Part shown: positions 14,101 to 23,776 of the stretch, piece by piece
Layout: each line of letters starts with the position of its first letter
Position numbering within the stretch: the first letter of the stretch is position 1
Assembly: GCF_027922305.1 (NCBI RefSeq)
Contig: NZ_BSFK01000005.1
Location: 682,001 to 746,000, forward strand
Origin: Methylopila jiangsuensis
GTDB lineage: Bacteria; Pseudomonadota; Alphaproteobacteria; Rhizobiales; Methylopilaceae
Direction: 5' to 3'
Length of the DNA: 64,000 nucleotides
Notes under the pieces: model-generated
The model's database searches: none
What the model was told of the DNA's origin: nothing
Seen by the model: the letters and a program-made list of their open reading frames with translations, nothing else
Position numbers and translations under genes: made by a program

Positions 14101-17009
14101 ACCTGCAGCGGCGGCATGCCGCCGGCGCGCGTCTGCGCCGCCGAGAGGTCCTTGCCGCGCACGTCGAACACAGCGACCGGCGAAGACGCTTCGCCCGTGA
14201 CCTTGGCGTTCGCCGTCAGCTCGCCCGCAAGCCCGAGCTCGGACGCGAAGGCGTTGGCGAGCGCCAGCGGCAGCTCGCGCAGCTTGAGGTCGAGATCGAG
14301 CGTCGGGCCGGCGGTTCCCGCCACGTCCAGCGCGCCGCCCTTGCCGGTCTTGAGCGCGAAGCTGTCGAACAGCACCGTCTGCTCCACCACCCGCACCCGG
14401 GCGGGACGGGCGAGCGCCGCGGTCTGGCCGCCGCCCTTGAGGTCGAGCTTCGACAGCTCGATCACGGTGGCCGCCGGCGCGTAGAGCACCCTAGCTGCGG
14501 TGGAGAGCGCGGAGCCGAAGCCCGCCACGTCCGCGGTCACGTCCATGCGGTCGGGCTGGCCCACCGCCTTCAGCGACAGCGTGTCCACGAGCTGGCCGCC
14601 GGCGGCCAATCCGTTCGCCGTCACCACGCCGTCGATGGAGATCTTGCCCACGGGATTGAACACCGTGGCGGCCACGTCGAAGCTCTTCACCCGTGCGCCG
14701 GGCGCGATGATGTCAGCCCCGTCGGCCTTGACCACGGCCCGCTGCACGCCGTTCTCGACCGACAGAACGACATCGCTCCTGAAGCCGCCCGCAAGCTCCG
14801 TCAGCGCCAGCGCCCCCACCTGCGACAGGTCCGGCGCGCCGATGGCGAGCTGGCCGGTGGCGAGGCCCTCCGGGGTCACCGCCACGTCGCCCTTCACCGT
14901 GGTCGAGGCGATGGCGAGGTCGAGCCCCTCCACCCGGCGCACGCCGTCGGCTTGCGTGACGAGGCGCCCCGAGCCGGTCACGGGCTTGCCGTCCAGCGAG
15001 CCGCCGAGACGCACCACGCCGCCCACCGCGCCGGTGACGTCGGTGGCGTCCACCTCCACCTTCAGATCCTTGATCGGGCGCTGCATGGCCGAGCCGTCCG
15101 GCACGGAGAGCGCGGCCTTCACCGCCAGCGCGTCGAGCTTGCCGGTGATGGCGGCGTCCAGTAGCGCGCGGCCCCGGGCGCGCTCGTCCACCTTGGCCAG
15201 ATCGGCGATCTCGCCGTCGATGCGCACGTCGGCGTTCTGGTCGGTGGCGGAGCCGTTCGCCGTCAGGCGCACATGCCGGCCATTGAGTTTAAGAGCGTCA
15301 AAGGCGAAGGCGCCGTTCTCCGCCCGGCGCAGGCCGCCGTCGATCGCGACCTCGCCGCCGGTCAGCCCGTCCACCTGCGCGATCCCGGTGGCGAGGTTCG
15401 TCGCGCCGCCCTTCAGCGCCACGTTCAGCCGCGACAGGTCGTAGGCGAGGTCGAGGTCGGCCGCGAGATCGACGGCGCCAGCGAGCGTGCGGCCCGCAAG
15501 CGCAGAGAACATGGCGATGTCGGGGGCCGCGAGCGTGGCGCGGCCCTTGGCGGCCTCGGGCGAAACGTCGCCCACATAGGACGCCCGGGCCTGCCCGAGC
15601 GCCAGATCGGCGCGCTTCACGGTGGCGGCGCCGTTGAGGTCGCTGTCCACGTCGGCGTCGAGCGACAGGTCGCGCCCGACGCCCGCCATCAGCGCGTCGT
15701 TGGCGAAGCGCACGCCGCCGGCGCGTAAGGAGGCCTTGGCCGACACGCGCGAGCCGGCCTCGTTCAGCGGGCCGTTCGGCGTCAGGTCGAGCGTGAGACG
15801 CGCAGTGTCTACGCCCGCCTGCGGCGCGTTGATCCCGGTCCCGTCCAGCGCGGCGGCCACCACCGGCTGGGTGAACGGACCCCTGGCCGTGCCCTTCACG
15901 GCGAGCGTCCCCCAGCCCACGCCCGGCGGCAGCAGGCTCGCGAACCGCGCCGCCTCGCCGGCCTTGAGGTCGTAGGCCACGTCCAGCGTCTTCGCGTCGG
16001 GGTCCACCGCGCCAGTGAGGCCGAGCTTCAGCGCCGCGCCCGACACGGTGACGCTGTTGAGGCGGATGGCGCCGGCGTCGGGCACGACGGCGTCCACCGC
16101 GATGCGGGTTCCGCCGGCGGCGAGCTCCGCATAGGCCGGCGGCAACAGCCGGGCGACGTCGCCCTCCATGGTGAATTTCAGCGCCCGCTCGGTCCCCGAG
16201 CGGCCGAGGTCGAACTGGCCGTCGATGCGGCCGCGGTCGCCGGCGGTCACCACCGCCTGGGCTTTCAGCGCGTCCAGCGTGCCGCCGCCGTCGACGCCGA
16301 TGTCGATGGGCGGCAGGCCGGGGATCTGCGCCGCGCGGGCGATGAGGCCGCCCGCAGGCTCCCCGCCCCTGAGCGAGAGCTTGATCCGGTCGGTGGCCGG
16401 CACATAGGCGGCGTCGCCCTTGAACTGGCCGGCGACCCCGTCCGTGCGCTTCACGTCGAACTGCATCGCCAGCCCCTGCGCGGGCTCCCGCAGCGTCAGC
16501 GAGGCGAGCGCGGTCAGCTTGGCGGGCACGCCGATCAGCGGCTCGGCGAGATCGAGCTCCTGCAGCGAGAAGCGCCGCAGCTCGATCTCGATGGGCAGTT
16601 CGGGGATCAGCGGGGCGTCGGGATCGGCGGCGGGCTCGGGTTCGGTGGACGGCGGCGTGATCGGCGCGCGGGCCACCGCGACCCGGCCGACCTCCACCGC
16701 GTCGATCTCGAGCTTGCGGCCGATCAGCGCCATGGGCGACCAGGCGAGGCGGGCGCTGTCGATCGACAGCCACTGGCCGTCGCGGTCGGCGAGACGCACA
16801 TCCTTCAGGGTGAGGTCGGACGGGAACGAACCCTCGATGGCGCCGACCGCGACCTTCTGGTCCTCCGACGAGCCATAGGTGGTGATGAGCTTCGCGATGG
16901 TGGCGAGGCCGGCGTCGGTCTTCGCGAACAGGAACAGGCCGCCCAGCGCCAGCACAGGCAGCAGGGCCAGGACGAGAAGAACGAGGAGTGCCCGCTTCAG
17001 AATGGCCAT
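11139..17009 (-). CDS. tamB: Translocation and assembly module protein TamB, unusually long
   Basis: 1956 residues, against about 1260 in E. coli and usually under 1600 in relatives. An N-terminal membrane anchor (residues about 5-28) precedes a periplasm-spanning beta-taco that works with TamA, moving lipid or barrel precursors to the outer membrane. The C-terminal about 350 residues are the conserved TamB domain, ending VEWDY. Residues about 901-1515 consist of six tandem units of about 102 residues, listed as a repeat, which explain the extra length. AGGAA precedes the ATG. It lies 118 bp downstream of tamA and overlaps the Hpt gene. Confidence 0.93.
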   Translation of the reverse strand: MAILKRALLVLLVLALLPVLALGGLFLFAKTDAGLATIAKLITTYGSSEDQKVAVGAIEGSFPSDLTLKDVRLADRDGQWLSIDSARLAWSPMALIGRKLEIDAVEVGRVAVARAPITPPSTEPEPAADPDAPLIPELPIEIELRRFSLQELDLAEPLIGVPAKLTALASLTLREPAQGLAMQFDVKRTDGVAGQFKGDAAYVPATDRIKLSLRGGEPAGGLIARAAQIPGLPPIDIGVDGGGTLDALKAQAVVTAGDRGRIDGQFDLGRSGTERALKFTMEGDVARLLPPAYAELAAGGTRIAVDAVVPDAGAIRLNSVTVSGAALKLGLTGAVDPDAKTLDVAYDLKAGEAARFASLLPPGVGWGTLAVKGTARGPFTQPVVAAALDGTGINAPQAGVDTARLTLDLTPNGPLNEAGSRVSAKASLRAGGVRFANDALMAGVGRDLSLDADVDSDLNGAATVKRADLALGQARASYVGDVSPEAAKGRATLAAPDIAMFSALAGRTLAGAVDLAADLDLAYDLSRLNVALKGGATNLATGIAQVDGLTGGEVAIDGGLRRAENGAFAFDALKLNGRHVRLTANGSATDQNADVRIDGEIADLAKVDERARGRALLDAAITGKLDALAVKAALSVPDGSAMQRPIKDLKVEVDATDVTGAVGGVVRLGGSLDGKPVTGSGRLVTQADGVRRVEGLDLAIASTTVKGDVAVTPEGLATGQLAIGAPDLSQVGALALTELAGGFRSDVVLSVENGVQRAVVKADGADIIAPGARVKSFDVAATVFNPVGKISIDGVVTANGLAAGGQLVDTLSLKAVGQPDRMDVTADVAGFGSALSTAARVLYAPAATVIELSKLDLKGGGQTAALARPARVRVVEQTVLFDSFALKTGKGGALDVAGTAGPTLDLDLKLRELPLALANAFASELGLAGELTANAKVTGEASSPVAVFDVRGKDLSAAQTRAGGMPPLQVASSGRFENQRVTTETVITGAERLRISAVGSAPVGEGDLDMTVQIREAPLSLANGFSPGLGLAGLLNGDARIGGPIAAPRGTYQARIDGFTSAVAKDVPAVTIETKGRLEGLRVTTDTAITGGGGVQAAIKGVAPLGAGDVNLDVAIAQLPLALANAFAPSLGLGGALSGTAKVTGPVTAPTGDYDFRIAGLTAAQARGAGPFAVTAKGRLADRRVTTDMAVTGSGLRLTALGSAPLGAGDLDLAVAARDVPLSLANGFVSGLGLAGKLNADAKVDGPLSAPRAAYTAKVTDFTSSQARGVPGVAIDSRGGFADNRVTTDTVISGGGGVRATIKGSAPVGAGDLDMDVAVAALPLAIANAFQPSLGLGGTLQGGAKVTGPVSAPKGGYDFKITGLTTAPAKGVPPLQVTTKGELEGTRVTTTTLVTGAGGMRVSAVGSAPLGAGDLDMTVELRSVPLALANGFSPGLGAQGTLQGDARVTGPISAPRGTYSLKVSSLSTMQTRSAGVPQAQIDSRGELQGQRVTTNTTVTGAGGLRVTAAGSAPLGQGNLDLAVNGRAPLAFLNDTLSVSGDRIDGAATFDVKVSGATSNPVVNGTARLDNASYSNRASGVQLRGIQALVVANGPNIEIRTLRATTRNGGSISGSGRVAVNPAAGFPGDIRITTQNAEVVGTDIVTAVVDSDLSLRGPLARRPVVSGRISTRSVEIQIPDRLPAQYTPLDGVRYRNAPARIQRQLNAANAGKRAGGKAEDGFVATLDIDVQANNRIFIRGMGMTAEAGGQIKLTGTSANPQPVGAFELRSGRGQIVVIGQRLTFTRGSLSFAGDLDPTIDFLAETQAKDVTAQVVVTGTASRPQITFTSQPALPTDEVLARLLFNKAAGELSASEALQLAQGIAQYTSGGGGALESVRKSLGVDVLDVTAGDGQGSGPSVGVGRYISDNIYLGVKQGTTPESSKVTVDIDVTKNIKVQGETGAAGNSAAGVAVEWDY
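12465..14309 (-). repeat. Six tandem ~306-bp repeats inside tamB
   Basis: Each unit encodes the same order of motifs: xGDLDxxV, PLALANAF or PLSLANGF, SLGLGG or GLGLAG, AKVTGPVxAPxGxY, RVTTxTxxTG, GSAPLG. Units alternate in type: 1, 3 and 5 carry LANAF; 2, 4 and 6 carry LANGF. The true period is therefore about 204 residues (about 612 bp), pointing to duplication of a two-unit block. The next unit (from 12464) is a single divergent copy leading into the conserved C-terminal domain. Confidence 0.85.
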
Positions 17010-17127
17010 GGACGCCCGTTTCCTGCTCCGCCGCGTCTCGCGCGACGCGCATTCACCCTATACGACGTTCTTCGCCCGCGCACGCCGGGACCCCACCAGA
17101 ATACCGCGAGGCTGCGCGTGGCGGCGA

Positions 17128-19086
17128 TCAGAACGCCTGCCCGACGCTGACGTAGAAGGCGACCGTCGGGTCGTTCTTGTCCTTGCCGACCACCGGCGTC
17201 GCCACGTCGAATCGGATCGGCCCGATCGCCGTGTAGTAGCGCAGACCGATGCCCGCGCCGACGCGGATGTCCTCGCCGAAGTCCGGATAGGCCTTGTCGA
17301 AGGCGGCGCCGGCGTCGACGAAGGGCACGATGCCGATGGTGTCGGTGACCTTGATGCGCATCTCGGCGGAGGCCTCCAGCAGGCTGCGGCCGCCGATGGG
17401 CTGGTCGTCGTCGCAGCGCAGGGCGTTTTTCGGCCGCGGCGCGCGGGAATCGCATTTGGGGCTGGCGTTCTGATAGGCGAAGCCGCGGATCGAGCCGCCG
17501 CCGCCGGCGAAGAAGCGCCGGTTAGCGGGCACCTCGTCGGTGGCCGTCGGCCCCACGATCGCGCCCGCGCCGAGGCGCCCCGCCAGCACGTAGCGGCCGG
17601 CGTCGTCGAAGCCCCAGTAGGTCGAGACCTGGCCCTTGAAGATGTTGATCGAGGACGCGCCCTTGCCGGAGTTGAAGTAGGGCGCGGCGATCAGCGTGGC
17701 CCGCACGCCCTCGGTCGGGTCCAGCTTGCTGTTGGTGTTGTCGAAGGTGGCGCTCATGGGCGCGCCCACCAGCACGAACTCGCGCTCCCCGAAGGTGTCG
17801 CGGATGCTGGAGCCCTCCACCTCGAGCCCGACCTGGGCCGAGAACTGGCTGGAGATGCGCCGCCGCACCGCCACCGCCGCCCGGGCGCCGTCGCGCCAGT
17901 AGGCGTCGGGCCGCTCGCGCATGGCCTCCACGTCGATCAGCAGGTCGTCGAAGCCGGTCCAGATGCCCGGCTTCTCGAACGAGGTCTTGAGGCTGTACTC
18001 GTAGTTCTGCGGATCGTTGCTGATGAGGCGCGCGGTGGTCGCCTCGATGCGGAACTTCTCCGCGCCGCCGAACAGGTTGCGGTGGCCCCAGTAGGCGTTG
18101 AGGCTCGCGCCCTCGGTGGTGCCGTATTTGGCGGCGGCGCCCACGTAGCGGAACTTCTTCTCCTCCACGTCGATGTAGACCGGCACGCGACCCTGCGCGT
18201 CGGGGCCGTCGCCCTCCTTCACCCGGATCGAGGAGAACACGTCGAGCTTGGCGAGCTCGTCGCGCAGCTCGGCCACCTTCTTCGGATCGTAACGGTCGCC
18301 GGAATCGAACGGCACGCGGCCGCGCACCACCTTGGGGTCGACCTCCCTCGTGCCGCGCACCACCACCTCGCCAAACGGCGCGCGCAGGCCGGAGGCCACG
18401 TTGATGGTCACGTCGAGCTGCTTGCGGGCGTGGTCGGCCACCGCTTCGCGGTTGGCGATCCGCGCAAAGGGAAAGCCCTCGCCCCTCAGCCGGTCGACGA
18501 TCCTGGCCTCGGCCGCGAACACCACGCCCGAGGGCGCCGGCTCGCCGGTCTTGAGGCCCACCTCTTCGGGGCGGATGGCGGACGGGCGGTGCGGGCCGCG
18601 ATCGGCCGCCAGAATCTGCACGCGGCCGACCGTGAACACCGGCCCCGGCTGAATGCGGATGACCATCGGCACCGGCCGCGCCGCGCGCTGGACGACGTCC
18701 GGCGCGGAAGGCGAGCTGACCGACACGCCGGCTGCGGTGACGTCCACCGCCGCGCCGTAGCGGCCGGTCGCCATCATGGCTGCGGTGATGCGTTCGATGT
18801 CGAGCTTGGCGCGGCCCACGAGGCCCGGAGGACCGGGCGGCGGGTCCTTCTCCAGCGACTTGAGGCTGGAGGTTTCGGCGGCGATCTTCTCGACGGCCGA
18901 ATCGCCGCCGTCCACCACGACGCTGGTGACGTAGGGCACTCCGGGGACGACGGCGGCGGCCGCGGCCTTGGCCGGGCTGTCCGGCGCCGGGCCCTGGGCC
19001 AGCGCCTGGATCGAGCCGAACGTCAGGCAGGCTGCTCCTGCCAGCAGCGCTCCGCGCATGCCGGGTTGGGGGCTTCGTCTACGCAA
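17128..19086 (-). CDS. tamA: Outer-membrane assembly factor TamA (BamA/Omp85 family)
   Basis: 652 residues. A signal peptide (about residues 10-31, ending ALAQG) is followed by POTRA domains over about residues 45-330 and a C-terminal 16-strand Omp85 barrel. The barrel shows FAGGGGSIRGFAYQ (the conserved RGF loop), IGGRSLLEASAEMRIK and a final VSVGQAF. TamA forms the outer-membrane pore of the TAM complex with TamB, the next gene. The TTG at 19086 is chosen because GGAG lies 9 bases upstream; an ATG at 19059 has no such site. Confidence 0.93.
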   Translation of the reverse strand: MRRRSPQPGMRGALLAGAACLTFGSIQALAQGPAPDSPAKAAAAAVVPGVPYVTSVVVDGGDSAVEKIAAETSSLKSLEKDPPPGPPGLVGRAKLDIERITAAMMATGRYGAAVDVTAAGVSVSSPSAPDVVQRAARPVPMVIRIQPGPVFTVGRVQILAADRGPHRPSAIRPEEVGLKTGEPAPSGVVFAAEARIVDRLRGEGFPFARIANREAVADHARKQLDVTINVASGLRAPFGEVVVRGTREVDPKVVRGRVPFDSGDRYDPKKVAELRDELAKLDVFSSIRVKEGDGPDAQGRVPVYIDVEEKKFRYVGAAAKYGTTEGASLNAYWGHRNLFGGAEKFRIEATTARLISNDPQNYEYSLKTSFEKPGIWTGFDDLLIDVEAMRERPDAYWRDGARAAVAVRRRISSQFSAQVGLEVEGSSIRDTFGEREFVLVGAPMSATFDNTNSKLDPTEGVRATLIAAPYFNSGKGASSINIFKGQVSTYWGFDDAGRYVLAGRLGAGAIVGPTATDEVPANRRFFAGGGGSIRGFAYQNASPKCDSRAPRPKNALRCDDDQPIGGRSLLEASAEMRIKVTDTIGIVPFVDAGAAFDKAYPDFGEDIRVGAGIGLRYYTAIGPIRFDVATPVVGKDKNDPTVAFYVSVGQAF

Positions 19087-19185
19087 CGCTCGAACTCCAC
19101 ACCATCCGCCGCATCTCTCCCCAGATACCCCTCATATCCGGTTAACGAGCGGCGACGCCACCCCTGTGCCCCGGATTGTAGAGCG

Positions 19186-19845
19186 TCACAACCGTTCTTC
19201 GAGGATGCGGCGGCACGCGTCGAGCTCGAGAAGCGCGGCGCGCAGTCGCTTCACCTGCTCCGGCGCCAGCGACGGGCCGGCGTTCGCCGCAGCGCCATTT
19301 CCGTCATCGGCGGGCGCGGCGGCTTCGGCCTGAGATGGTTCCGCCGGCGGGACGAAGGACTGCGGCGCGACGCGGCGCTGGGGCGCCCACATCTCCGGCC
19401 CGCTCAGCGGCCCCGCCAGATCGCGCCGGGCGACCATGGGCGGCTCGGGCGTGGAAACCGTCTCCGCCTCCGGCTCGAACCGCGGCTCGCTCCGCTCGGC
19501 GGGCGCGTCGTCCGGGCGATCCATATCCTCGGGCTCGGGCGCCGGCGCGCCGCCATCGGCGTAGCCCGCCACCCGGCGCTGGCCCTGCTCGCGCAGGATG
19601 CGCTGAACGCCGCGGATGGTGTAGCCCTCGCCGTAGAGCAGATGCTTGACGCCGCGCAGCAGATCGACGTCGTTCGGCCGGTAGTAGCGCCGGTTGCCGC
19701 CCCGCTTGATGGGCCTGATCTGGGGAAAGCGCGTCTCCCAGAAGCGCAGCACGTGCTGGGGCACGCCGAGATCGTCCGCGACCTCGCTGATCGTGCGGAA
19801 GGCGTCCGGCCCTTTTTCCGCGCCCGGCCGTCCGTCGTCCGTCAC
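19186..19845 (-). CDS. MerR-family transcriptional regulator
   Basis: 219 residues. The N-terminal winged helix (about 17-85) reads [40 protein letters not shown] and [20 protein letters not shown], typical of the MerR protein always found after ihfA in this order. A long Pro/Ala/Glu-rich linker and a short C-terminal helix ([19 protein letters not shown]) follow; no metal-binding cysteines. Its start overlaps the ihfA stop by 4 bases (ATGA). Target genes unknown. Confidence 0.9.
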   Translation of the reverse strand: MTDDGRPGAEKGPDAFRTISEVADDLGVPQHVLRFWETRFPQIRPIKRGGNRRYYRPNDVDLLRGVKHLLYGEGYTIRGVQRILREQGQRRVAGYADGGAPAPEPEDMDRPDDAPAERSEPRFEPEAETVSTPEPPMVARRDLAGPLSGPEMWAPQRRVAPQSFVPPAEPSQAEAAAPADDGNGAAANAGPSLAPEQVKRLRAALLELDACRRILEERL

Positions 19846-20186
19846 GCCGCGCCGTTCTTGCGCCGCTTGGGCTCGGCCTCTTCGGCCTCAGGCTCGATCC
19901 CGTTGATGCGGGCCTTCAGGATGTTGGACGGCTTGAACACCATCACCCGCCTAGGCGGGATCGGAACCTCCTGCCCGCTCTTCGGGTTGCGGCCGACGCG
20001 CAAACCCTTCTCGCGCACCACGAACGAGCCGAAGGAGGACAGCTTCACGGTCTCGCCCTTCTCCAGGCAATCCGCGATCTCGCTCAGAACCATCTCCACG
20101 AGCGCAGCGGACTCGGTGCGCGAGAGGCCTACCTTTTGATAGACCGCCTCGCACAGATCCGCGCGCGTCACCGTGCGCCCAGTCAT
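19842..20186 (-). CDS. ihfA: Integration host factor subunit alpha
   Basis: 114 residues. HU/IHF fold with [24 protein letters not shown], the beta-arm with GRNP that inserts into the minor groove, and [10 protein letters not shown], typical of IhfA rather than HU. A charged C-terminal tail ([13 protein letters not shown]) is extra. Pairs with IhfB, encoded at 42494 in this same window, to bend DNA sharply in recombination, replication and promoter control. Last but one gene of the plsX-fabH-ihfA-merR group. Confidence 0.96.
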   Translation of the reverse strand: MTGRTVTRADLCEAVYQKVGLSRTESAALVEMVLSEIADCLEKGETVKLSSFGSFVVREKGLRVGRNPKSGQEVPIPPRRVMVFKPSNILKARINGIEPEAEEAEPKRRKNGAA

Positions 20187-20327
20187 TTCAGCTCCCCACG
20201 ACTTCTCGACCGCCTCCGCGCCGACGCGCCGATCTTAAGCCCCGCGTTCGAGTGCGCGAAGGCTAAGTGCCTGACAGGCGACGGTCAATGTCGCCGGCCA
20301 GATGCAAAAGGAGAATTTGTCTTTAGA

Positions 20328-21305
20328 TCACCAGCGCAGCAGCGCCGCGCCCCAGGTGAAGCCGCCGCCCATGGCCTCCAGCAGCACCAGATCGCCGTCC
20401 TTGATGCGCCCGTCGTGGCGCGCGGCGGCGAGCGCGAGCGGGATCGACGCCGCGGAGGTGTTGCCGTGCACGTCCACGGTCAGCACCACCTTTTCGGGCG
20501 CGATGCCGAGCTTCGACGCGCTGGCGTCGATGATGCGGCGGTTGGCCTGATGCGGCACGAACCAGTCGATGCTCTCGGCGCTTTCCCCGGTTGCGGCGAA
20601 GGCGGCCTCGATCACGTCGGTGATCATGCCGACCGCGTGGCGGAACACCTCGCGGCCCTCCATGCGCAGATGGCCGACCGTGCCGGTGGAGGACGGGCCG
20701 CCGTCCACGAACAGCTTGCCGCGATGCCGGCCGTCGGACCGCAGGTGCGAAGTGATCAGGCCCCGGTCCGAGGCGAGGCCCGGCTGCTCCTGCGCCTCCA
20801 GCACCACGGCGCCCGCGCCGTCGCCGAACAGCACGCAGGTGGTGCGGTCGGTCCAGTCCAGGATGCGCGAGAAGGTCTCGGCGCCGATCACCAGCGCCTT
20901 CCTGTGCTGGCCGGAGATCAGGAACTTGTCGGCCACGGTGAGCGCGTAGAGGAAGCCCGAGCACACCGCCTGCACGTCGAAGGCGAAGCCGTGGGTGATG
21001 CCGAGCGCCGCCTGCACCGTGGTGGCGGTGGCGGGGAAGGTGTAGTCGGGCGTCGCGGTGGCGAGCACGATCAGGTCGATCTCGGAGGCGTCCATGCCGG
21101 CGTCGGCCAGCGCCGCGCGGGCGGCGGCCACCGCCAGATCCGACGTCATCTCGCCGGGCGCCGCCACATGGCGCTCGCGGATGCCGGTGCGCTGGACGAT
21201 CCACTCGTCGGAGGTGTCGACCGTCTTCGCCAGTTCGGCGTTGGTCAGCGTTTCGGCGGGCAGATAGGAGCCGCAGCCCCGCACGACGGAGCGGAGCGCG
21301 GTCAC
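20328..21305 (-). CDS. fabH: 3-oxoacyl-ACP synthase III (FabH)
   Basis: Starts fatty acid chains by condensing acetyl-CoA with malonyl-ACP. 325 residues with the catalytic triad Cys115 ([10 protein letters not shown]), His252 ([10 protein letters not shown]) and Asn282 (VHGNTSAAS), and the final [13 protein letters not shown]. The GTG start overlaps the plsX stop (GTGA), giving the standard length and tight coupling; the longer upstream reading is out-of-frame plsX. Confidence 0.96.
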   Translation of the reverse strand: MTALRSVVRGCGSYLPAETLTNAELAKTVDTSDEWIVQRTGIRERHVAAPGEMTSDLAVAAARAALADAGMDASEIDLIVLATATPDYTFPATATTVQAALGITHGFAFDVQAVCSGFLYALTVADKFLISGQHRKALVIGAETFSRILDWTDRTTCVLFGDGAGAVVLEAQEQPGLASDRGLITSHLRSDGRHRGKLFVDGGPSSTGTVGHLRMEGREVFRHAVGMITDVIEAAFAATGESAESIDWFVPHQANRRIIDASASKLGIAPEKVVLTVDVHGNTSAASIPLALAAARHDGRIKDGDLVLLEAMGGGFTWGAALLRW

Positions 21306-22384
21306 GGCGTCGCTCCCGCGAGACGCTGCATCTCGGCGCCGGCGGCGTCCGCCACGTAGGGGCCGTCGCTCTCGTGCGCCATGCCCTGGCGGATCTTGGA
21401 GATGAGGTCGTAGCGGGCCATCTCGTAACCGACCTCGACGGCGGAGGCGAAGCCCTCCGCGTCGGCGCCGCCGTGGCTCTTGATCACGACGCCCTCGAGA
21501 CCGAGGAACACGCCGCCGTTCACCTTGCTGGGGTCCATCTTTTCCTTCAGCGTGTCGAAAGCCGAGCGGGCGAGCAGGTAGCCGAGCTTCGACAGCCAGG
21601 TGCGCCCCATGGCGGAGCGCAGGTAGGAGGCGAGCTGGCGGGCGGTGCCCTCCGCGGTCTTGAGCGCGATGTTCCCGGCGAAGCCCTCGGTCACCACCAC
21701 GTCCACGGTGCCCTTGCCGAGATCGTCGCCTTCGACGAAGCCGCGGAAGTCGATGCTCGGGAACGGGTCCTCGCGCAGCAGGCGGGCGGCTTCCTTCACC
21801 TGCTCGACGCCCTTGATCTCCTCGACGCCCACGTTGAGCAGGCCCACGGTCGGGCGCTCGATGTCGAACAGGATGCGGGCCATGGCGGAGCCCATGACCG
21901 CGAAATCCACCAGCTGGCGGGCGTCCGCGCCGATGGTGGCGCCCACGTCCAGCACGATGCTCTCGCCGCGCAGCGTCGGCCACATGGCGGCGATGGCGGG
22001 GCGCTCCACATCCGCCATCATGCGCAGGCAGAAGCGGGACATGGCCATCAGCGCGCCGGTGTTGCCGGCGGAGACGGCGGCGTGGGCGGAGCCGTCCTTC
22101 ACCGCCTCAAGCGCCAGCCACATGGAGGACTTGTAGCGTCCCTTGCGCAGCGCCACGCTCGGCTTGTCGTCCATGCGCACGGCGACGTCGGTGTGCCGGA
22201 TCTCCGACACCGCCTTCAGCGCGGGATGCGCGTCGAGCTGCGGCGCGACGAGGCTTTCGTCGCCGACGAAGACGAAGCTGAGATCGGGACGGCGCTTGAG
22301 CGCGATCGCGGCGCCGGCCGCCACGACGGCGGGGCCGTGATCGCCCCCCATGGCGTCAAGCGCGATGCGGACATTGTCTGTCAT
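21302..22384 (-). CDS. plsX: Phosphate acyltransferase PlsX
   Basis: Converts acyl-ACP to acyl-phosphate for phospholipid synthesis. 360 residues, normal for the family. [65 protein letters not shown] and [17 protein letters not shown] are PlsX signature motifs. It acts on the cytoplasmic face of the inner membrane together with PlsY. Directly coupled to fabH downstream. Confidence 0.97.
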   Translation of the reverse strand: MTDNVRIALDAMGGDHGPAVVAAGAAIALKRRPDLSFVFVGDESLVAPQLDAHPALKAVSEIRHTDVAVRMDDKPSVALRKGRYKSSMWLALEAVKDGSAHAAVSAGNTGALMAMSRFCLRMMADVERPAIAAMWPTLRGESIVLDVGATIGADARQLVDFAVMGSAMARILFDIERPTVGLLNVGVEEIKGVEQVKEAARLLREDPFPSIDFRGFVEGDDLGKGTVDVVVTEGFAGNIALKTAEGTARQLASYLRSAMGRTWLSKLGYLLARSAFDTLKEKMDPSKVNGGVFLGLEGVVIKSHGGADAEGFASAVEVGYEMARYDLISKIRQGMAHESDGPYVADAAGAEMQRLAGATP

Positions 22385-22503
22385 GGAGCGTGCGACCGGC
22401 GATCCTTGGGTTCCGCGCGGGCGTTGGAACGGCCCGGCTCAGGCGGCGGGACCATAGCGTCTGTCCGGGCCGTGGCAACCCTTCCGCGCCGGAGCGGGAG
22501 GGA

Positions 22504-23037
22504 TCAATCGTCGCTGTCGACCGCTTTCAGGCGCGACAGCGCGGCGAAGGGCGACACGCCCTCCCCGCTCCCGGCGCCCGCCGGCAGGGCCGCGCCGGGC
22601 TTGCGGGGATAGGGATCAAGGCCGAGCGTCAGGAACTCGCTGACCACGGCGCCGAGGTCGATCACGCCGTCCGCGTAAGGATCCGGCAGATCGTGCTCGG
22701 GAAGCTCGATCTCCTCGCCGGGCTGGCCCTGCGGCAGCGCTTCGGCCGGCAGGAACCGCACCGAGATCGTCTCCTCCACCTCAGTCGGGAACGGCTCCAG
22801 CGACACGACGCAGATCCGCGTCACCTCGGCGGAAATGCGCCCCGTGACCGCGATTCCCGCCACGCCGAACGGCCGCGCGTGCAGCTTCGCCTCCAGCCGG
22901 CCGATCTCCGGCGCGTCGTTGAGGGCGGCGAGCGCCGCGCGCTCCTCCTCGGTCGCGACGACGTCCACGTCGATCCCCTCCGGCGGAACGGTGGCGACGA
23001 CAAGCGGACGGGAGAACGGCGAATCGGTTTCGGTCAC
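22504..23037 (-). CDS. DUF177 (YceD-like) protein
   Basis: 177 residues. The C-terminal half has the family block EIELPEHDLPDPYADGVIDLGAVVSEFLTLGLDPYPRKPG. Bacterial YceD homologues are linked to 23S rRNA accumulation and usually sit before rpmF-plsX-fabH. Here rpmF is absent between it and plsX, as is common in alphaproteobacteria. The start overlaps the previous gene by 4 bases. Confidence 0.88.
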   Translation of the reverse strand: MTETDSPFSRPLVVATVPPEGIDVDVVATEEERAALAALNDAPEIGRLEAKLHARPFGVAGIAVTGRISAEVTRICVVSLEPFPTEVEETISVRFLPAEALPQGQPGEEIELPEHDLPDPYADGVIDLGAVVSEFLTLGLDPYPRKPGAALPAGAGSGEGVSPFAALSRLKAVDSDD

Positions 23038-23600
23038 GCGGAAGCTCCCTCCGGAGAGTTTTTGGGCGGCACCGGCGGGAAGGCGGGACCATCGGCCGCC
23101 ACCCCGGCGTCGGATTGATCGGCGAGCGCCATGTCGCAGGCGATCACATAGGCGGCGAGCGCGCCCTGCGCGTCGTCCAGAATCTCATGCGAGACGCCGT
23201 AGACGCGCCGGGCGACGAGGGACGCAAGCGCCACGGGGTCGGGCGAGGGCGACAGCGCCGCGTCGAGCCCCTGCGCCGAGGCGTAGAAGCCGCCCACCAG
23301 CGCCTTCACCCGCTTCGGGACCGAGGGGTCTCCGACGCCGATTTCGCGAAGGGAATCCTCGATGTCCTCGACCATGACGTCCAGCAGACCCTGCGAAATC
23401 CGGGCGCCGCCGTCGATCGCGCGCAGCCGCCGCATCACCAGCGCGGCGTGCAGCGCGATCAGCTCGAACCGGGCGACCGGCGTGTCGGGAACGCCGAGAT
23501 CGCGGTAGAATTCGGGACGCCGGGCCGCCGCCACCACGTCGGCGTAGACCGCGCGGGCGCGGTCCTCGTCCGGCTTTCGGCGAAACAGCGCGAAGATCAT
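23034..23600 (-). CDS. Ubiquinol-cytochrome c chaperone (CBP3-like)
   Basis: 188 residues. VYADVVAAARRPEFYRDLGVPDTPVARFELIALH, LLDVMVEDIEDSLREIGVGD and VPKRVKALVGGFYA match the CBP3/ubiquinol-cytochrome c chaperone family, which in mitochondria assists cytochrome b assembly. The ATG at 23600 (MIFALFRRK) gives family length. It begins the operon running through DUF177 toward plsX and is divergent from bamE across 176 bp, the usual alphaproteobacterial arrangement. Confidence 0.88.
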   Translation of the reverse strand: MIFALFRRKPDEDRARAVYADVVAAARRPEFYRDLGVPDTPVARFELIALHAALVMRRLRAIDGGARISQGLLDVMVEDIEDSLREIGVGDPSVPKRVKALVGGFYASAQGLDAALSPSPDPVALASLVARRVYGVSHEILDDAQGALAAYVIACDMALADQSDAGVAADGPAFPPVPPKNSPEGASA

Positions 23601-23776
23601 GGCCCTCACCCGACGCGAACGGAGGCCGCGGATCGCGTCCGCCTGTTGAACTGGGCTCTTTCGCGAGGTACGCCAAGTGCGGCGAGGGCGCAAGCTTGGG
23701 GACGGGCGCGCCTTTGCGGGGGCCGGCCCCAACCGACGCCCTCTGACGTGTTGCGTTTCGGGGAGGAGCCAGACCC

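Noticed and set aside
12465-14309. Regular ~300-bp repeats considered as CRISPR or intergenic repeats
   Set aside because: They are in frame within one long coding sequence and encode a conserved protein motif; the unit is far too long for CRISPR. No CRISPR array was seen anywhere.
16879-20139. Very long plus-strand open frame (over 1000 codons) opposite the tamB 5' end, tamA, merR and ihfA
   Set aside because: It is rich in His, Arg and Ala with no domain or signal and is a shadow of GC-rich minus-strand genes. The minus-strand proteins are clearly real.
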